64,000 nucleotides of DNA from Bradyrhizobium japonicum USDA 6 (lineage in GTDB: Bacteria; Pseudomonadota; Alphaproteobacteria; Rhizobiales; Xanthobacteraceae). Made by a program: the position numbers and the translations under genes. The stretch covers positions 2,644,001 to 2,708,000 of the forward strand of contig NC_017249.1 in the NCBI RefSeq assembly GCF_000284375.1. Direction: 5' to 3'. Every line of letters begins with the position of its first letter. The first letter of the stretch is position 1. Positions 1 through 8,091 of the stretch are shown here, one piece after another. The notes under the pieces are model-generated. The model saw only the letters and a list, made by a program, of their open reading frames with translations, was not told the DNA's origin and searched no databases.

Positions 1-117
1 CGCCAGGGCATCGCCGGTTTCGGCGGCACGCCGGCGGTGGAGACGCTGACCAAGCCGGACTTCCACTTCCCGACGCTGAAGGCGCTCGCGGACGCGGCGA
101 TCGGACCGGCGGCGTAA
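1..117 (+). CDS. C-terminal fragment of an unidentified protein
   Basis: An open frame runs from the first base to a TAA at 115-117 and gives 38 residues ending in ALADAAIGPAA. The start lies outside the window. It ends 3 bp before the next ATG, so it is probably the upstream member of the same operon as the flavin oxidase and PotD-like importer. The fragment holds no motif I can recognise. It could belong to polyamine metabolism or transport by context only; I assign no function. Confidence 0.6.
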   Translation, partial: RQGIAGFGGTPAVETLTKPDFHFPTLKALADAAIGPAA

Positions 118-120
118 GGC

Positions 121-1440
121 ATGAGCGGCGGCATGACACGGGACTGGAGCGCATTGCCATCGGCCAACTCGCTGTGGGAAGCCACGGCGGAGCCGGCGCG
201 CGCGTTTCCCGTGCTGTCGGGCGAGCGACAGGCGGATGTGGTGATCATCGGTGCAGGCTACACGGGCCTCTCCGCGGCGCACCACATCGCCAAGAGCGGG
301 CTCAGCCCCATCGTGCTGGAGGCGAACCGCCCCGGCTGGGGCGCGAGCGGGCGCAATGGCGGGGTGATCACCGCGAAGTTTCGGCTGTCGTTCCGTGAGA
401 TCGACGCCGCGCATGGCCGCGCCATGGCGCAGCGCATGTACGAGATCGCGCATGAATCGACTGACATGGTCGAGGAGCTGGTGTCCGAATTCGGCATCAC
501 CAGCGCGGCGCTGACGCGCACGGGCCAGGTCAAGGCCGCCCACAACGAGACGACGCTGAAGGCCGCGATCGACGAAGCCAACTGGATGACGCGCGAAATG
601 GGCTCCGCCGAAGTCCGCATCCTCGACAAGCGCGGGGTGCGTGACGAGACCGGTTCGGACATTTTCGTCGGCGGCGTGCTCAATCCCGGCTCCGGCGGCA
701 TCCATCCGCTGAACTATCTGCGCGGGCTCGCCGATGGCGTCGCGCGTCGCGGCGTTCCGGTTTTCCAGGAGTCGCCGGTGGTCAAACTCCGGCGCGAGAA
801 TGGCGGCATCGTCGCCGAGACGCCGCAAGGCGCGGTGCGCGCGAGACAGGCGATCATCGCCACCAACAGCTATTCCGACCTGACTGATGCGACCGCGCAC
901 ATGCAGCGCACGCTGATCCCGTTCCGCAGCGCCATGGTCGCGACCGAGCAGCTGCCGCGCAATCTCGCGGGAAAGCTGATGCCGACGGGGCGCACCTACA
1001 CCGAGACCAAGCGCATGATGCGCTGGTTCCGCATGGTCGACAATCGCGTCATCTTCGGCGGCCGCGGCGCTTTCGGCAAGCAGGACTCGCAAGCCGCCTT
1101 CGACGCCTTGCGCAAGGCGATGGTCGGCATCTTCCCGGATCTTGCCGATGTGCTGCTCGCCTACAAATGGTCGGGCCTCGTCGGCATGACGCTGGACTCG
1201 GTGCCGCATATCGGCCGGCTCGACGACCGCACGCTGGTCTCGATGGGCTACAATGGCGCGGGCGTTGCGATGTCGAGCCTGATGGGCCGCTATCTCGCTG
1301 CCTTTGTCCGCGGCGAGACGCCCGAGGTCGGCCTGCTCGATATCAGGCGCATGAAGGCGATCCCGTTCTATCCGCTGCGCGAGCCCGCCGTGCGCATGGT
1401 CGCCGGCTGGTACCAGTTTCTCGATGCGATCGGTCAGTGA
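121..1440 (+). CDS. FAD-dependent oxidoreductase (DAO family, gamma-glutamylputrescine-oxidase-like)
   Basis: A 439-residue protein with the N-terminal FAD-binding Rossmann motif VVIIGAGYTGL (about residues 40-50), an acidic residue ending the second strand (VLEA), and the ASGRNGG signature near residues 75-81 that is typical of PuuB/OrdL-type amine oxidases. The family oxidises secondary or terminal amines with release of an aldehyde and H2O2. It has no signal peptide, so it should act in the cytosol. It sits 3 bp after the preceding gene and directly before a spermidine/putrescine-type binding protein and two permeases, which supports a role in polyamine or related amine use. An alternative start is the Met at residue 5. 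The family call is secure; the substrate is inferred from context. Confidence 0.85.
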   Translation: MSGGMTRDWSALPSANSLWEATAEPARAFPVLSGERQADVVIIGAGYTGLSAAHHIAKSGLSPIVLEANRPGWGASGRNGGVITAKFRLSFREIDAAHGRAMAQRMYEIAHESTDMVEELVSEFGITSAALTRTGQVKAAHNETTLKAAIDEANWMTREMGSAEVRILDKRGVRDETGSDIFVGGVLNPGSGGIHPLNYLRGLADGVARRGVPVFQESPVVKLRRENGGIVAETPQGAVRARQAIIATNSYSDLTDATAHMQRTLIPFRSAMVATEQLPRNLAGKLMPTGRTYTETKRMMRWFRMVDNRVIFGGRGAFGKQDSQAAFDALRKAMVGIFPDLADVLLAYKWSGLVGMTLDSVPHIGRLDDRTLVSMGYNGAGVAMSSLMGRYLAAFVRGETPEVGLLDIRRMKAIPFYPLREPAVRMVAGWYQFLDAIGQ

Positions 1441-1468
1441 GATCTCTTTGGTGATGGAGGAGGCGAGG

Positions 1469-2515
1469 ATGATGACGACACGCAATTTTGGATTGGGTTG
1501 TGCCGTGCTGGGCGCAATCGGATTTACCACTGCGGCGAGCGCCGCCGAGCAGATCACCTTCGTCTCGCAAGGCGGCGCCTATCAGGCGGCGCAGACGGTG
1601 GCGATCCTCGATCCCTCCGCCAAGAAGCTCGGCATCACCATCAACCAGGACTCCATTCCCGACGCCTGGCCGGCGATCAAGACGCAGGTCGGCAGCGGCA
1701 AGCCGATCTGGGATGTCGTCGATACTCCGACCGGCTATTGCCTGCGCGGCGGCGAGCAGGGGCTGATCGAGAAGCTCGACTTCTCGAAGATCCCGAACGC
1801 GGCGGCGATGCCGGAGGCGTATCGCAGCCCCTATTCGGTATCCTACGAGTTCTATTCCAGCGTGCTGGCCTACAGCCAGAAGACGTTTCCGAAGGACGCG
1901 CCGAACAGCTGGGTGGATTTCTGGGACGTCAAGAAATTCCCCGGCCGCCGTGCGCTGCGCAATCACCCGATCGCCACGCTCGAGGCCGCGCTGATGGCCG
2001 ACGGCGTCGCGCCCGACAAGCTCTATCCGCTCGACGTCGACCGCGCCTTCAAGAAGCTGGAGGAGATCAAGCCGCACATCACGGTGTGGTGGACCTCGGG
2101 CGCGCAGTCGGCGCAGCTCCTCAATGACGGCGAGGTCGACATGGAGATGGCGTGGAACGGCCGCGTCAGCGCGGTGGCCAAGGAGGGTGCAAAAGTCTCC
2201 TTCACCTACAACCAGGGCGTCCTCCAGAGCACCTCACTCTGCATCCTCAAGGGCGCGCCGAATCTGGAGACGGCAGTCAAATTCCTCAACGAGGCCGTCG
2301 ATCCCGTGCACCAGGCCAATCTGCCGCTCAACATCGACTACGGCCCGGGCAACCCGAAGGCGTTCGAGACCGGCGTGATCAAGCCCGAACGCGCCGCGCA
2401 ATTGCCGAGCGAGCCGGCCAACGCGGCCAAGCAGGCGCTGATGTCCTACGCCTGGTGGTCCTCGCCCGCGGGCGAGGCGGCCGAGAAGCGCTGGGCATCG
2501 TTCATGCAGAAGTAA
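1469..2515 (+). CDS. PotD-like ABC transporter substrate-binding protein
   Basis: A periplasmic solute-binding protein of the spermidine/putrescine type (348 residues). I chose the ATG at 1469 because GGAGGAGG lies just upstream and because it leaves a clean Sec signal (hydrophobic stretch, then TTAASA before AEQITF). The longer frame from 1424 overlaps the preceding gene and has no such signal. Mature-region phrases such as VSQGGAYQ, WDVVDTPTGY and EMAWNGR fit the extracellular polyamine-binding family. It is followed immediately by two permease genes. Ligand specificity (polyamine, amino-acid derivative or opine) cannot be read from the sequence. Confidence 0.85.
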   Translation: MMTTRNFGLGCAVLGAIGFTTAASAAEQITFVSQGGAYQAAQTVAILDPSAKKLGITINQDSIPDAWPAIKTQVGSGKPIWDVVDTPTGYCLRGGEQGLIEKLDFSKIPNAAAMPEAYRSPYSVSYEFYSSVLAYSQKTFPKDAPNSWVDFWDVKKFPGRRALRNHPIATLEAALMADGVAPDKLYPLDVDRAFKKLEEIKPHITVWWTSGAQSAQLLNDGEVDMEMAWNGRVSAVAKEGAKVSFTYNQGVLQSTSLCILKGAPNLETAVKFLNEAVDPVHQANLPLNIDYGPGNPKAFETGVIKPERAAQLPSEPANAAKQALMSYAWWSSPAGEAAEKRWASFMQK

Positions 2516-3397
2516 GTGAGGCCAGCGTTGTCGACATCCGTGCCGGATTCCTCCCAAAAGCATCAGCGCCGCGAGCATGCGCTGATGCTGGCATTGGTGT
2601 CGCCGGCGCTGCTCGTGATTCTTCTCCTGATCGTGCTGCCGGTCGGCTGGCTCGCCTGGCAGTCGATCTACCATGACGGTCTTACGCTGGAGAACTATCG
2701 CCGGGTCTTCACCGAAGACATCTACTGGCGCAGCTTTGCGCTGACCTTCGAGATCAGCCTCGCGGTGACGGTCATTGCGCTGCTGCTCGGCTATCCCGTG
2801 GCTTATCTCGCCAACGCCGTGCCGAAGGGCTGGAGCATCCTGATCCTGTCGCTGGTTGTGCTGCCGTTCTGGACCAGCGTGCTGGTCCGCGCCTATGCGT
2901 GGCTCGCGCTGCTCCAGCGTACCGGCGTGATCAACCAGTTCCTGCGCTATCTCGATGTCATCTCCGAGCCGCTCGCGCTGGTGCATAACACGTTCGGCAC
3001 GGTGGTTGCGACCGTGCACATCCTGCTGCCGTTCATGGTGCTGCCGCTCTATGCCACCATGCAGAAGATCCCCGGCGATTTGATGCAGGCCGGCGCGAGC
3101 CTGGGGGCGAGCCCGTCGCTCACCTTCTTCCGCGTGTTCCTGCCGCTGTCGCTGCCGGGCGTGCTCGCCGGCTGCACCATGGTGTTCGTGCTCTGCCTCG
3201 GCTTCTACATCACGCCGGAATTGCTCGGCGGCGGCCGCACCGTGATGGTGTCGATGCTGGTGAGCCGCAATGTCGAGCTCTACAACCAGTTCGGCGCTGC
3301 GAGCGCGGTCGCCGTGGTGCTGCTCCTCAGCGTGCTCCTGATCTTCTTCGCCGTCAGCCGCTTCATCTCGCTCGATCGCGTGTTGGGGCAGAAATGA
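2516..3397 (+). CDS. ABC transporter permease, PotB-like
   Basis: Integral membrane permease of 293 residues with about six hydrophobic segments and the EAA-type cytoplasmic loop (MQAGASLGAS...FFRVFLPLSLPG), which contacts the ATPase. It starts at a GTG directly after the stop of the binding-protein gene, with no gap. Its stop overlaps the next permease by 4 bp (ATGA), so the two are translationally coupled. With its partner it should form the membrane channel of a spermidine/putrescine-type importer. The first residues (RPALSTSVPDSSQKHQRR) look like a poorly conserved cytoplasmic tail, so the exact start is uncertain. Confidence 0.85.
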   Translation: MRPALSTSVPDSSQKHQRREHALMLALVSPALLVILLLIVLPVGWLAWQSIYHDGLTLENYRRVFTEDIYWRSFALTFEISLAVTVIALLLGYPVAYLANAVPKGWSILILSLVVLPFWTSVLVRAYAWLALLQRTGVINQFLRYLDVISEPLALVHNTFGTVVATVHILLPFMVLPLYATMQKIPGDLMQAGASLGASPSLTFFRVFLPLSLPGVLAGCTMVFVLCLGFYITPELLGGGRTVMVSMLVSRNVELYNQFGAASAVAVVLLLSVLLIFFAVSRFISLDRVLGQK

Positions 3398-4179
3398 CGC
3401 GCACTTCGCCCGCACGGATTGTCCTCTACGTGATCAGCGCGCTGGTGCTGGTCTATCTGATCCTTCCCGTCCTGATCATCGCGCCGATCTCGTTCTCCAG
3501 TGCGCGCTTCCTGACGTTCCCGCCGCCGTCGTTCTCGCTGCGCTGGTACCAGCAATATTTCGCCAATCCGGCCTGGATGCAGGCGACGCGGGTGACGCTG
3601 ACGGTCGCCTTCTTCACGGTCCTGATCGCAACGCCGTGCGGGGTTGCGGCGGCCTACGCGATCAGCCAGTCGAAGCTGCGCATCATGCGCATCATGCACA
3701 TGGCGCTGCTGCTGCCGCTGGTGGTGCCGATCATCATCACTGCGGTCGGCATCTTCTTCGTCTATGCAAAGGTCGGCCTGGTCGCGACCATGCCCGGCCT
3801 CGTGCTGGCGAACGTGATGCTGGGCTTGCCCTACGTCGTCATCTCGGTGCTCGCGGGCTTGCAGAGCTTCGATCCGGCGCAGGAGATGGTGGCGCGCAGC
3901 CTCGGCATGAACCGCCTGCGCAGCTTCTTCGCGGTGACGCTGCCGCAGATCAAGTCGAGCGTGGTCGCGGGCGGCATCTTCGCCTTCATCTCGGCGATGG
4001 ACGAGACCATCGTCGCGCTGTTCATTTCCGGCGGCCAGTATCAGCCGCTGACCAAGCGCATGTTCACCGCGCTGCGCGACGAGATCGACCCGACGATTGC
4101 CGCGATCTCGACGCTGATGACGGCGGCGTCGTTCATGCTGGTGCTGCTGGCGAGCACGCGGGGGAAGAAGGGCGGGTGA
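3394..4179 (+). CDS. ABC transporter permease, PotC-like
   Basis: Second membrane subunit (261 residues) of the same importer, overlapping the PotB-like gene by ATGA. It has about six transmembrane segments and the EAA loop (EMVARSLGMNRLRSFFAVTLPQIK). It is the last gene of this operon. No ATP-binding subunit lies between it and the divergent TetR region, so the ATPase must be encoded upstream of the window or elsewhere. Length and topology match PotC-class permeases. Confidence 0.85.
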   Translation: MTRTSPARIVLYVISALVLVYLILPVLIIAPISFSSARFLTFPPPSFSLRWYQQYFANPAWMQATRVTLTVAFFTVLIATPCGVAAAYAISQSKLRIMRIMHMALLLPLVVPIIITAVGIFFVYAKVGLVATMPGLVLANVMLGLPYVVISVLAGLQSFDPAQEMVARSLGMNRLRSFFAVTLPQIKSSVVAGGIFAFISAMDETIVALFISGGQYQPLTKRMFTALRDEIDPTIAAISTLMTAASFMLVLLASTRGKKGG

Positions 4180-4204
4180 GGGGGCTCTGTGGCTTCGCCC
4201 TCGG

Positions 4205-4342
4205 TGTCATCGCCCGCGAAGGCGGGCGATCCAGTACTCCGAGAGGGTGGTAATTGAGTCGAGAGGCGGCAGCGTACCGGATTCCCCGCTGGAGCCTGTC
4301 ATCGGGCTCGCCGAAGGCGAGACCCGGTGGCGGGGAATGACA
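4205..4342. repeat. Intergenic palindromic repeat, copy 1
   Basis: A nested inverted-repeat element between the convergent permease and TetR genes. Outer ends are TGTCAT (4205-4210) and ATGACA (4337-4342). Inside are a CGCCCGC/GGCGGGCG hairpin (4211-4228), ATCCAGTAC (4229-4237) pairing imperfectly with GTACCGGAT (4274-4282), and TCCCCGC pairing with GCGGGGA next to the right end. The same layout recurs at 29233-29400, so this is a dispersed element, not a chance hairpin. It probably folds into a multi-stem RNA if transcribed and may separate or terminate the two convergent genes. Confidence 0.8.
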
Positions 4343-4360
4343 GTTGGGGTGTAGCCGCAG

Positions 4361-5011
4361 CTAAGCCGTCGCCGCCAGCCACGCCAGGATCATCTCCACG
4401 ATCTGCGTCCGGCTCTTCGCCAGCACCCGGGGCTCGCTGAGGTCGCGGTCGAACAGGGCGCCGAAGGTGTGGCGGTTGGCGACGCGGAAGAAGCAGTAGG
4501 AGGAGATCGCGAGGTGCAGGTCGATGGCGTCGACGTCGTCGCGGAAGACGCCTTCGCCGCGTCCGCGTTCGAGGATGCCGTCGAGTGTCGCGATCACGCT
4601 GGCGTTGAGCTGGCGCAGTTGCAAATTCTGCTTCAGGTGCTTGCCGTGGTGGATGTTCTCGATGCTGACGAGGCGGATGAAGTTCGGATTGCGCTCGTCA
4701 TGGTCGAAGGTCGCCTCGATCAGCCGGCGCAATCCCTCGCGGGCGTCGCAGCTTCCGATGTCGAGCTGGTCTTCTAGCGCGCGGATAGTGCGATAGGCCT
4801 CCTCCAGCACCGCGAGATAGAGCTGCTCCTTGCCGCCGAAATAGTAATAGATCATCCGCTTCGACGTACGCGTGCGCGCCGCGATCGCATCGACGCGGGC
4901 GCCGGAATAGCCCTCCGCGGCGAATTCGGCCATCGCCACTTCGAGGATGTCGCGCTTGGTGCGCTCGGGGTCGTTGGTGCGCTTCGATGGGGGCGGCATG
5001 CGCTCGAGCAT
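4361..5011 (-). CDS. TetR/AcrR family transcriptional regulator
   Basis: A 216-residue one-component regulator. The N-terminal helix-turn-helix is clear (about residues 20-60: RDILEVAMAEFAAEGY, then TSKRMIYYYFGGKEQLY). The C-terminal half, with a long helical region, is the ligand and dimerisation domain. The start at 5011 is preceded by GGGAGAA at good spacing; the open frame extends further upstream, but those extra residues do not belong to the family. It is divergent from the MHS transporter at 5220, and the shared upstream region holds a palindrome (5102-5115). It probably represses itself and the transporter/esterase genes until their substrate is present. Confidence 0.88.
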   Translation of the reverse strand: MLERMPPPSKRTNDPERTKRDILEVAMAEFAAEGYSGARVDAIAARTRTSKRMIYYYFGGKEQLYLAVLEEAYRTIRALEDQLDIGSCDAREGLRRLIEATFDHDERNPNFIRLVSIENIHHGKHLKQNLQLRQLNASVIATLDGILERGRGEGVFRDDVDAIDLHLAISSYCFFRVANRHTFGALFDRDLSEPRVLAKSRTQIVEMILAWLAATA

Positions 5012-5101
5012 CACTGTTTCTCCCGCCAGTTTCCACGGATCACCTTGAAGGTGAAGGCAAATTTCACCCGTCCGGGCACTGATCCAATGCGTATTGCATA
5101 A

Positions 5102-5115
5102 ACGTACTAGTTCGT
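5102..5115. promoter_or_regulatory. Candidate TetR operator
   Basis: ACGTACTAGTTCGT is a 14-bp palindrome with one mismatched pair, centred on a perfect ACTAGT. It lies in the 208-bp region between the divergent TetR gene and the MHS transporter, where an autoregulating TetR protein would bind. It is flanked by AT-rich sequence (TGCATAA before, CATTAT after) that could hold promoter elements. The assignment rests on position and symmetry only. Confidence 0.5.
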
Positions 5116-5219
5116 ACATTATCGCTCCAAACCAAAGTTGCGGCAACCAGAACCAGAAAACGCGCGCGAGGCGATCTGCCTGACGCGAACCGCACCGGCC
5201 ACATCGGGAGGAGTTTTCA

Positions 5220-6560
5220 ATGACGTTGACGTCAACCGCACCGCTGCGCGCATCATCCAGCGCGGAAGCCGCGCCGAACAAGCTGCCGAAGCGCGCCGCG
5301 CTGGTCAGCTTCGTCGGCAGCATGCTCGAATACTACGACTTCTTCATCTACGGCACCGCTGCGGCGCTGATCTTTCCGAAAGTGTTCTTCGCCAACGTCG
5401 ATCCCTCGACCGCGACGCTGCTCGCGTTGCTCTCCTTCGGCATCGGCTATATCGCTCGGCCCGTGGGCGCCGTCATCCTCGGCCATTTCGGCGACCGCAT
5501 CGGCCGCAAGACGGTGCTCTTGTTCACGCTGGTGCTGATGGGCGGCTCGACGCTTGCGATCGGCCTGTTGCCGGATGCCAAGACCATCGGAAACGCCGCG
5601 CCTGTCATCCTGACGCTGCTCCGCCTGTTGCAGGGCCTGTCGGCCGCCGGCGAGCAGAGCGGAGCCAACTCGCTGACGCTGGAGCACTCCGCCAATTCCA
5701 ACCGCGCCTTCTTCACGAGCTGGACCCTGAGCGGCACCCAGGCCGGCGCGATCCTTGCGACGCTGGTGTTCATCCCGGTGTCGAGCCTGCCGGAAGACCA
5801 GTTGTTGAGCTGGGGCTGGCGCATTCCGTTCCTGCTCTCCGCGCTCGTGCTGCTGGTCGCCTATCTGGTGCGGAGGACCATGCCGGAAACGCCCGTCTTC
5901 GAGGACATCAAGGACAAGGCGCAGGTGGCGCGCTTCCCCGTCGTGACGCTGCTGCGCGACTACTGGCCGGATGTGCTGCGCGTCATCGTCTGCGCGCTGA
6001 TCGCGACCGTGAGCACCATGACCGCGGTGTTCGCGCTCGGCTATGCCACCAGCAAGTTCGGCGTCGCGCGCCCGACCATGCTGTGGGCCGGCGTGCTCGG
6101 CAATGTCACGGCGCTGCTCACCCAGCCGCTGTGGGCGCTGCTGGCCGACAGGATCGGCCGCAAGCCGGTGTTCATCGGTGGCGTGCTCGGCTGTGCGGTG
6201 CTGGTGTTCCCGTATTTCATGCTGGTGACATCAGGAAATACGCTGGCGATCTTCGCCGCGGCGATGATCCTCTCGGGTGTCATCTACGCCGCGCCGAACG
6301 CGATCTGGCCGTCGTTCTATGCGGAGATGTTCGACGCGCGCGTGCGGTACTCCGGCACGGCGATCGGCACGCAGCTCGGCTTCCTCGCCGCCGGCTTCAC
6401 GCCGCTGGTGAGCGCGAGCCTGGTCGGCGAAGGGCCGAACGGCTGGATTCCCGTGGCAATCTTCGTTGCCTGCTGCTGCGTGATCTCGGCGGCATCAGCG
6501 GCCACCGCGCGCGAAACCCACAATGTCGACATCGCCGATCTCGGCAAGCAGCGCGCCTGA
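5220..6560 (+). CDS. MFS transporter, metabolite:H+ symporter (MHS) family
   Basis: A 446-residue 12-helix transporter of the family that includes ShiA, KgtP and ProP. The N-terminal LEYYDFFIYGTAAAL and the loop-2/3 motif GHFGDRIGRKTVL are diagnostic. GGGAGGAG lies 6-13 bp before the ATG. It imports a small organic solute by proton symport across the inner membrane. Downstream on the same strand are two carboxylesterases, so the substrate may be an organic acid or ester handled by them. Substrate identity cannot be deduced. A second MHS transporter is encoded at 33544. Confidence 0.88.
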   Translation: MTLTSTAPLRASSSAEAAPNKLPKRAALVSFVGSMLEYYDFFIYGTAAALIFPKVFFANVDPSTATLLALLSFGIGYIARPVGAVILGHFGDRIGRKTVLLFTLVLMGGSTLAIGLLPDAKTIGNAAPVILTLLRLLQGLSAAGEQSGANSLTLEHSANSNRAFFTSWTLSGTQAGAILATLVFIPVSSLPEDQLLSWGWRIPFLLSALVLLVAYLVRRTMPETPVFEDIKDKAQVARFPVVTLLRDYWPDVLRVIVCALIATVSTMTAVFALGYATSKFGVARPTMLWAGVLGNVTALLTQPLWALLADRIGRKPVFIGGVLGCAVLVFPYFMLVTSGNTLAIFAAAMILSGVIYAAPNAIWPSFYAEMFDARVRYSGTAIGTQLGFLAAGFTPLVSASLVGEGPNGWIPVAIFVACCCVISAASAATARETHNVDIADLGKQRA

Positions 6561-6566
6561 GTCAGG

Positions 6567-8066
6567 ATGAGTGAAAGTCGCATGTTGACCAACGCAGTTT
6601 CGACCACCAGCGGGCCGATCATCGGCGCCGAGCAGAACGGCCTGCGTGCCTTCAAGGGCGTGCCGTTTGCGACCGCGCGGCGTTTTGCCAAGGCGACACC
6701 GCCGCTCGCGTGGACGGAGCCGCGCCAATGCTCGGACTACGGCGCCTATGCGCCGCAGCCCGGCCATCTCGATCATGCTGACGAGGAATCCTGTCTCAGC
6801 CTGAACATCTGGGCGCCGGCGGCGGATCACCCGCTGCCGGTCAAGTTCTTCATCCATGGCGGCGCCTTCGTCACCGGCGGCGGCGCCGACTATGACGGCT
6901 CCTTCCTCGCCGTACACGGCCCGGCCGTCATCGTCACCATCAACTACCGGCTCGGGCCGCTCGGCTTCCTGCAACTCCATCGCCACGGCTTCACCGAAGC
7001 CAACAACCTCGCGCTCCAGGACACGCTCGCGGCGCTCGATTGGGTCCACGCCAACATCGCGAACTTCGGCGGCGATCCGGATGCGATTACGCTGTCGGGA
7101 CAATCCGCCGGCGCCTCCATGGTGATCGCGCTCGCAACCCTGCCGCAGGCCAGAGGCAAGTTTATCCGTGCGCTCGCGCTAAGCGCGCCCGGGCGCGACA
7201 TCATGAGTGCAGGTCACGCCGACGATGTCGCGCGCCACGTGCTCGAGGAGCTCGAGCTTGCGCGCGATCCCGGCGCGATTGCGTCCGTGCCGCTGCCAAA
7301 GCTGTTCGCGGCGGTGGAGCGCGTCGGGCGCAGGTTCGCGGACGAGACGGACGCAGGCACCTTGTTCGGTCCGGTGCTCGACGGCACGGTCATCGCGCGC
7401 GAGCCGCGCGATGTTTTCACCGACGGAACTTTGCGCGACATTCCGCTCTGGCTCGGCTCCTGCCGCGACGAGATGGTGATGTTCCTGAAGAGCAATCCGC
7501 CGGCTGCGATGATCCGCACCACTGAGCGGCAAGTGCGCGCTGCGTTCGGCGATGCCGGCTGGTGCCGGCTGCTATCCTATTACCGCGCCACCGCGCGCCT
7601 CGACGAGGATCCATACGAGGCGTTGTTGTCGGATGCGTTCTGGCATCGCCCCATGGCCGATCTCGCGCGGCGTCATGCTGCGGCGGGCGGCGCGGTGTGG
7701 TTGAGCCGGTTCGATCATCGCCCGGCGCTGGAGCCGTTCCTGTCGCAGGGACCAACCCATGGCGCGGACAATGCCTGCCTGTGGGCGCATCTGCCTGATT
7801 TCATCTACCGGCCGATCCTCAAGCGTAAGGGCGGGCCGATGACGCCTGCCGACATCGACGTCGCGGCGCGGCTTCAGGCGAGCCTTCTATGCTTTGTCAC
7901 GACTGGCGTGCCTGATGTCGAGCAGGCCTGGCCGCGGTTCGCGCCCGGCAATGAACCGCTCGCAATCTTCGGCCAGCCGTTCCATATTGTGCCTCTCAAT
8001 GACGGCGCGCGCTTCCGCGTGTGGGCGGAGCTGACCGAACAGTCCCGTCCCGAAGTGGTGGCCTGA
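6567..8066 (+). CDS. Carboxylesterase type B, cytosolic
   Basis: A 499-residue alpha/beta-hydrolase of the cholinesterase/carboxylesterase (COesterase) family. Visible landmarks are the oxyanion-hole HGGA (about 98-101), EESCLSLNIW, and the nucleophile elbow GQSAGAS with Ser near residue 180. The catalytic His probably lies in THGADNACLWAH. It has no signal peptide. It begins 6 bp after the MHS transporter and is followed by a second, exported esterase, so uptake and ester cleavage are probably co-expressed. The substrate is unknown; the length is usual for the family. Confidence 0.88.
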   Translation: MSESRMLTNAVSTTSGPIIGAEQNGLRAFKGVPFATARRFAKATPPLAWTEPRQCSDYGAYAPQPGHLDHADEESCLSLNIWAPAADHPLPVKFFIHGGAFVTGGGADYDGSFLAVHGPAVIVTINYRLGPLGFLQLHRHGFTEANNLALQDTLAALDWVHANIANFGGDPDAITLSGQSAGASMVIALATLPQARGKFIRALALSAPGRDIMSAGHADDVARHVLEELELARDPGAIASVPLPKLFAAVERVGRRFADETDAGTLFGPVLDGTVIAREPRDVFTDGTLRDIPLWLGSCRDEMVMFLKSNPPAAMIRTTERQVRAAFGDAGWCRLLSYYRATARLDEDPYEALLSDAFWHRPMADLARRHAAAGGAVWLSRFDHRPALEPFLSQGPTHGADNACLWAHLPDFIYRPILKRKGGPMTPADIDVAARLQASLLCFVTTGVPDVEQAWPRFAPGNEPLAIFGQPFHIVPLNDGARFRVWAELTEQSRPEVVA

Positions 8067-8091
8067 CAAGAAAAGAAAAAGGGGAGACCGG

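Noticed and set aside
1424..1468. Longer start for the PotD-like binding protein
   Set aside because: It overlaps the preceding gene and destroys the signal peptide; the ATG at 1469 has GGAGGAGG upstream.
2234..3415. A 393-codon minus-strand frame opposite the PotB-like permease
   Set aside because: His/Arg/Glu-rich product typical of antisense of a hydrophobic membrane protein.
4205..4342. CRISPR-like repeat or small RNA gene
   Set aside because: There are no regularly spaced direct repeats; the unit is a single nested palindrome with one relative at 29233.
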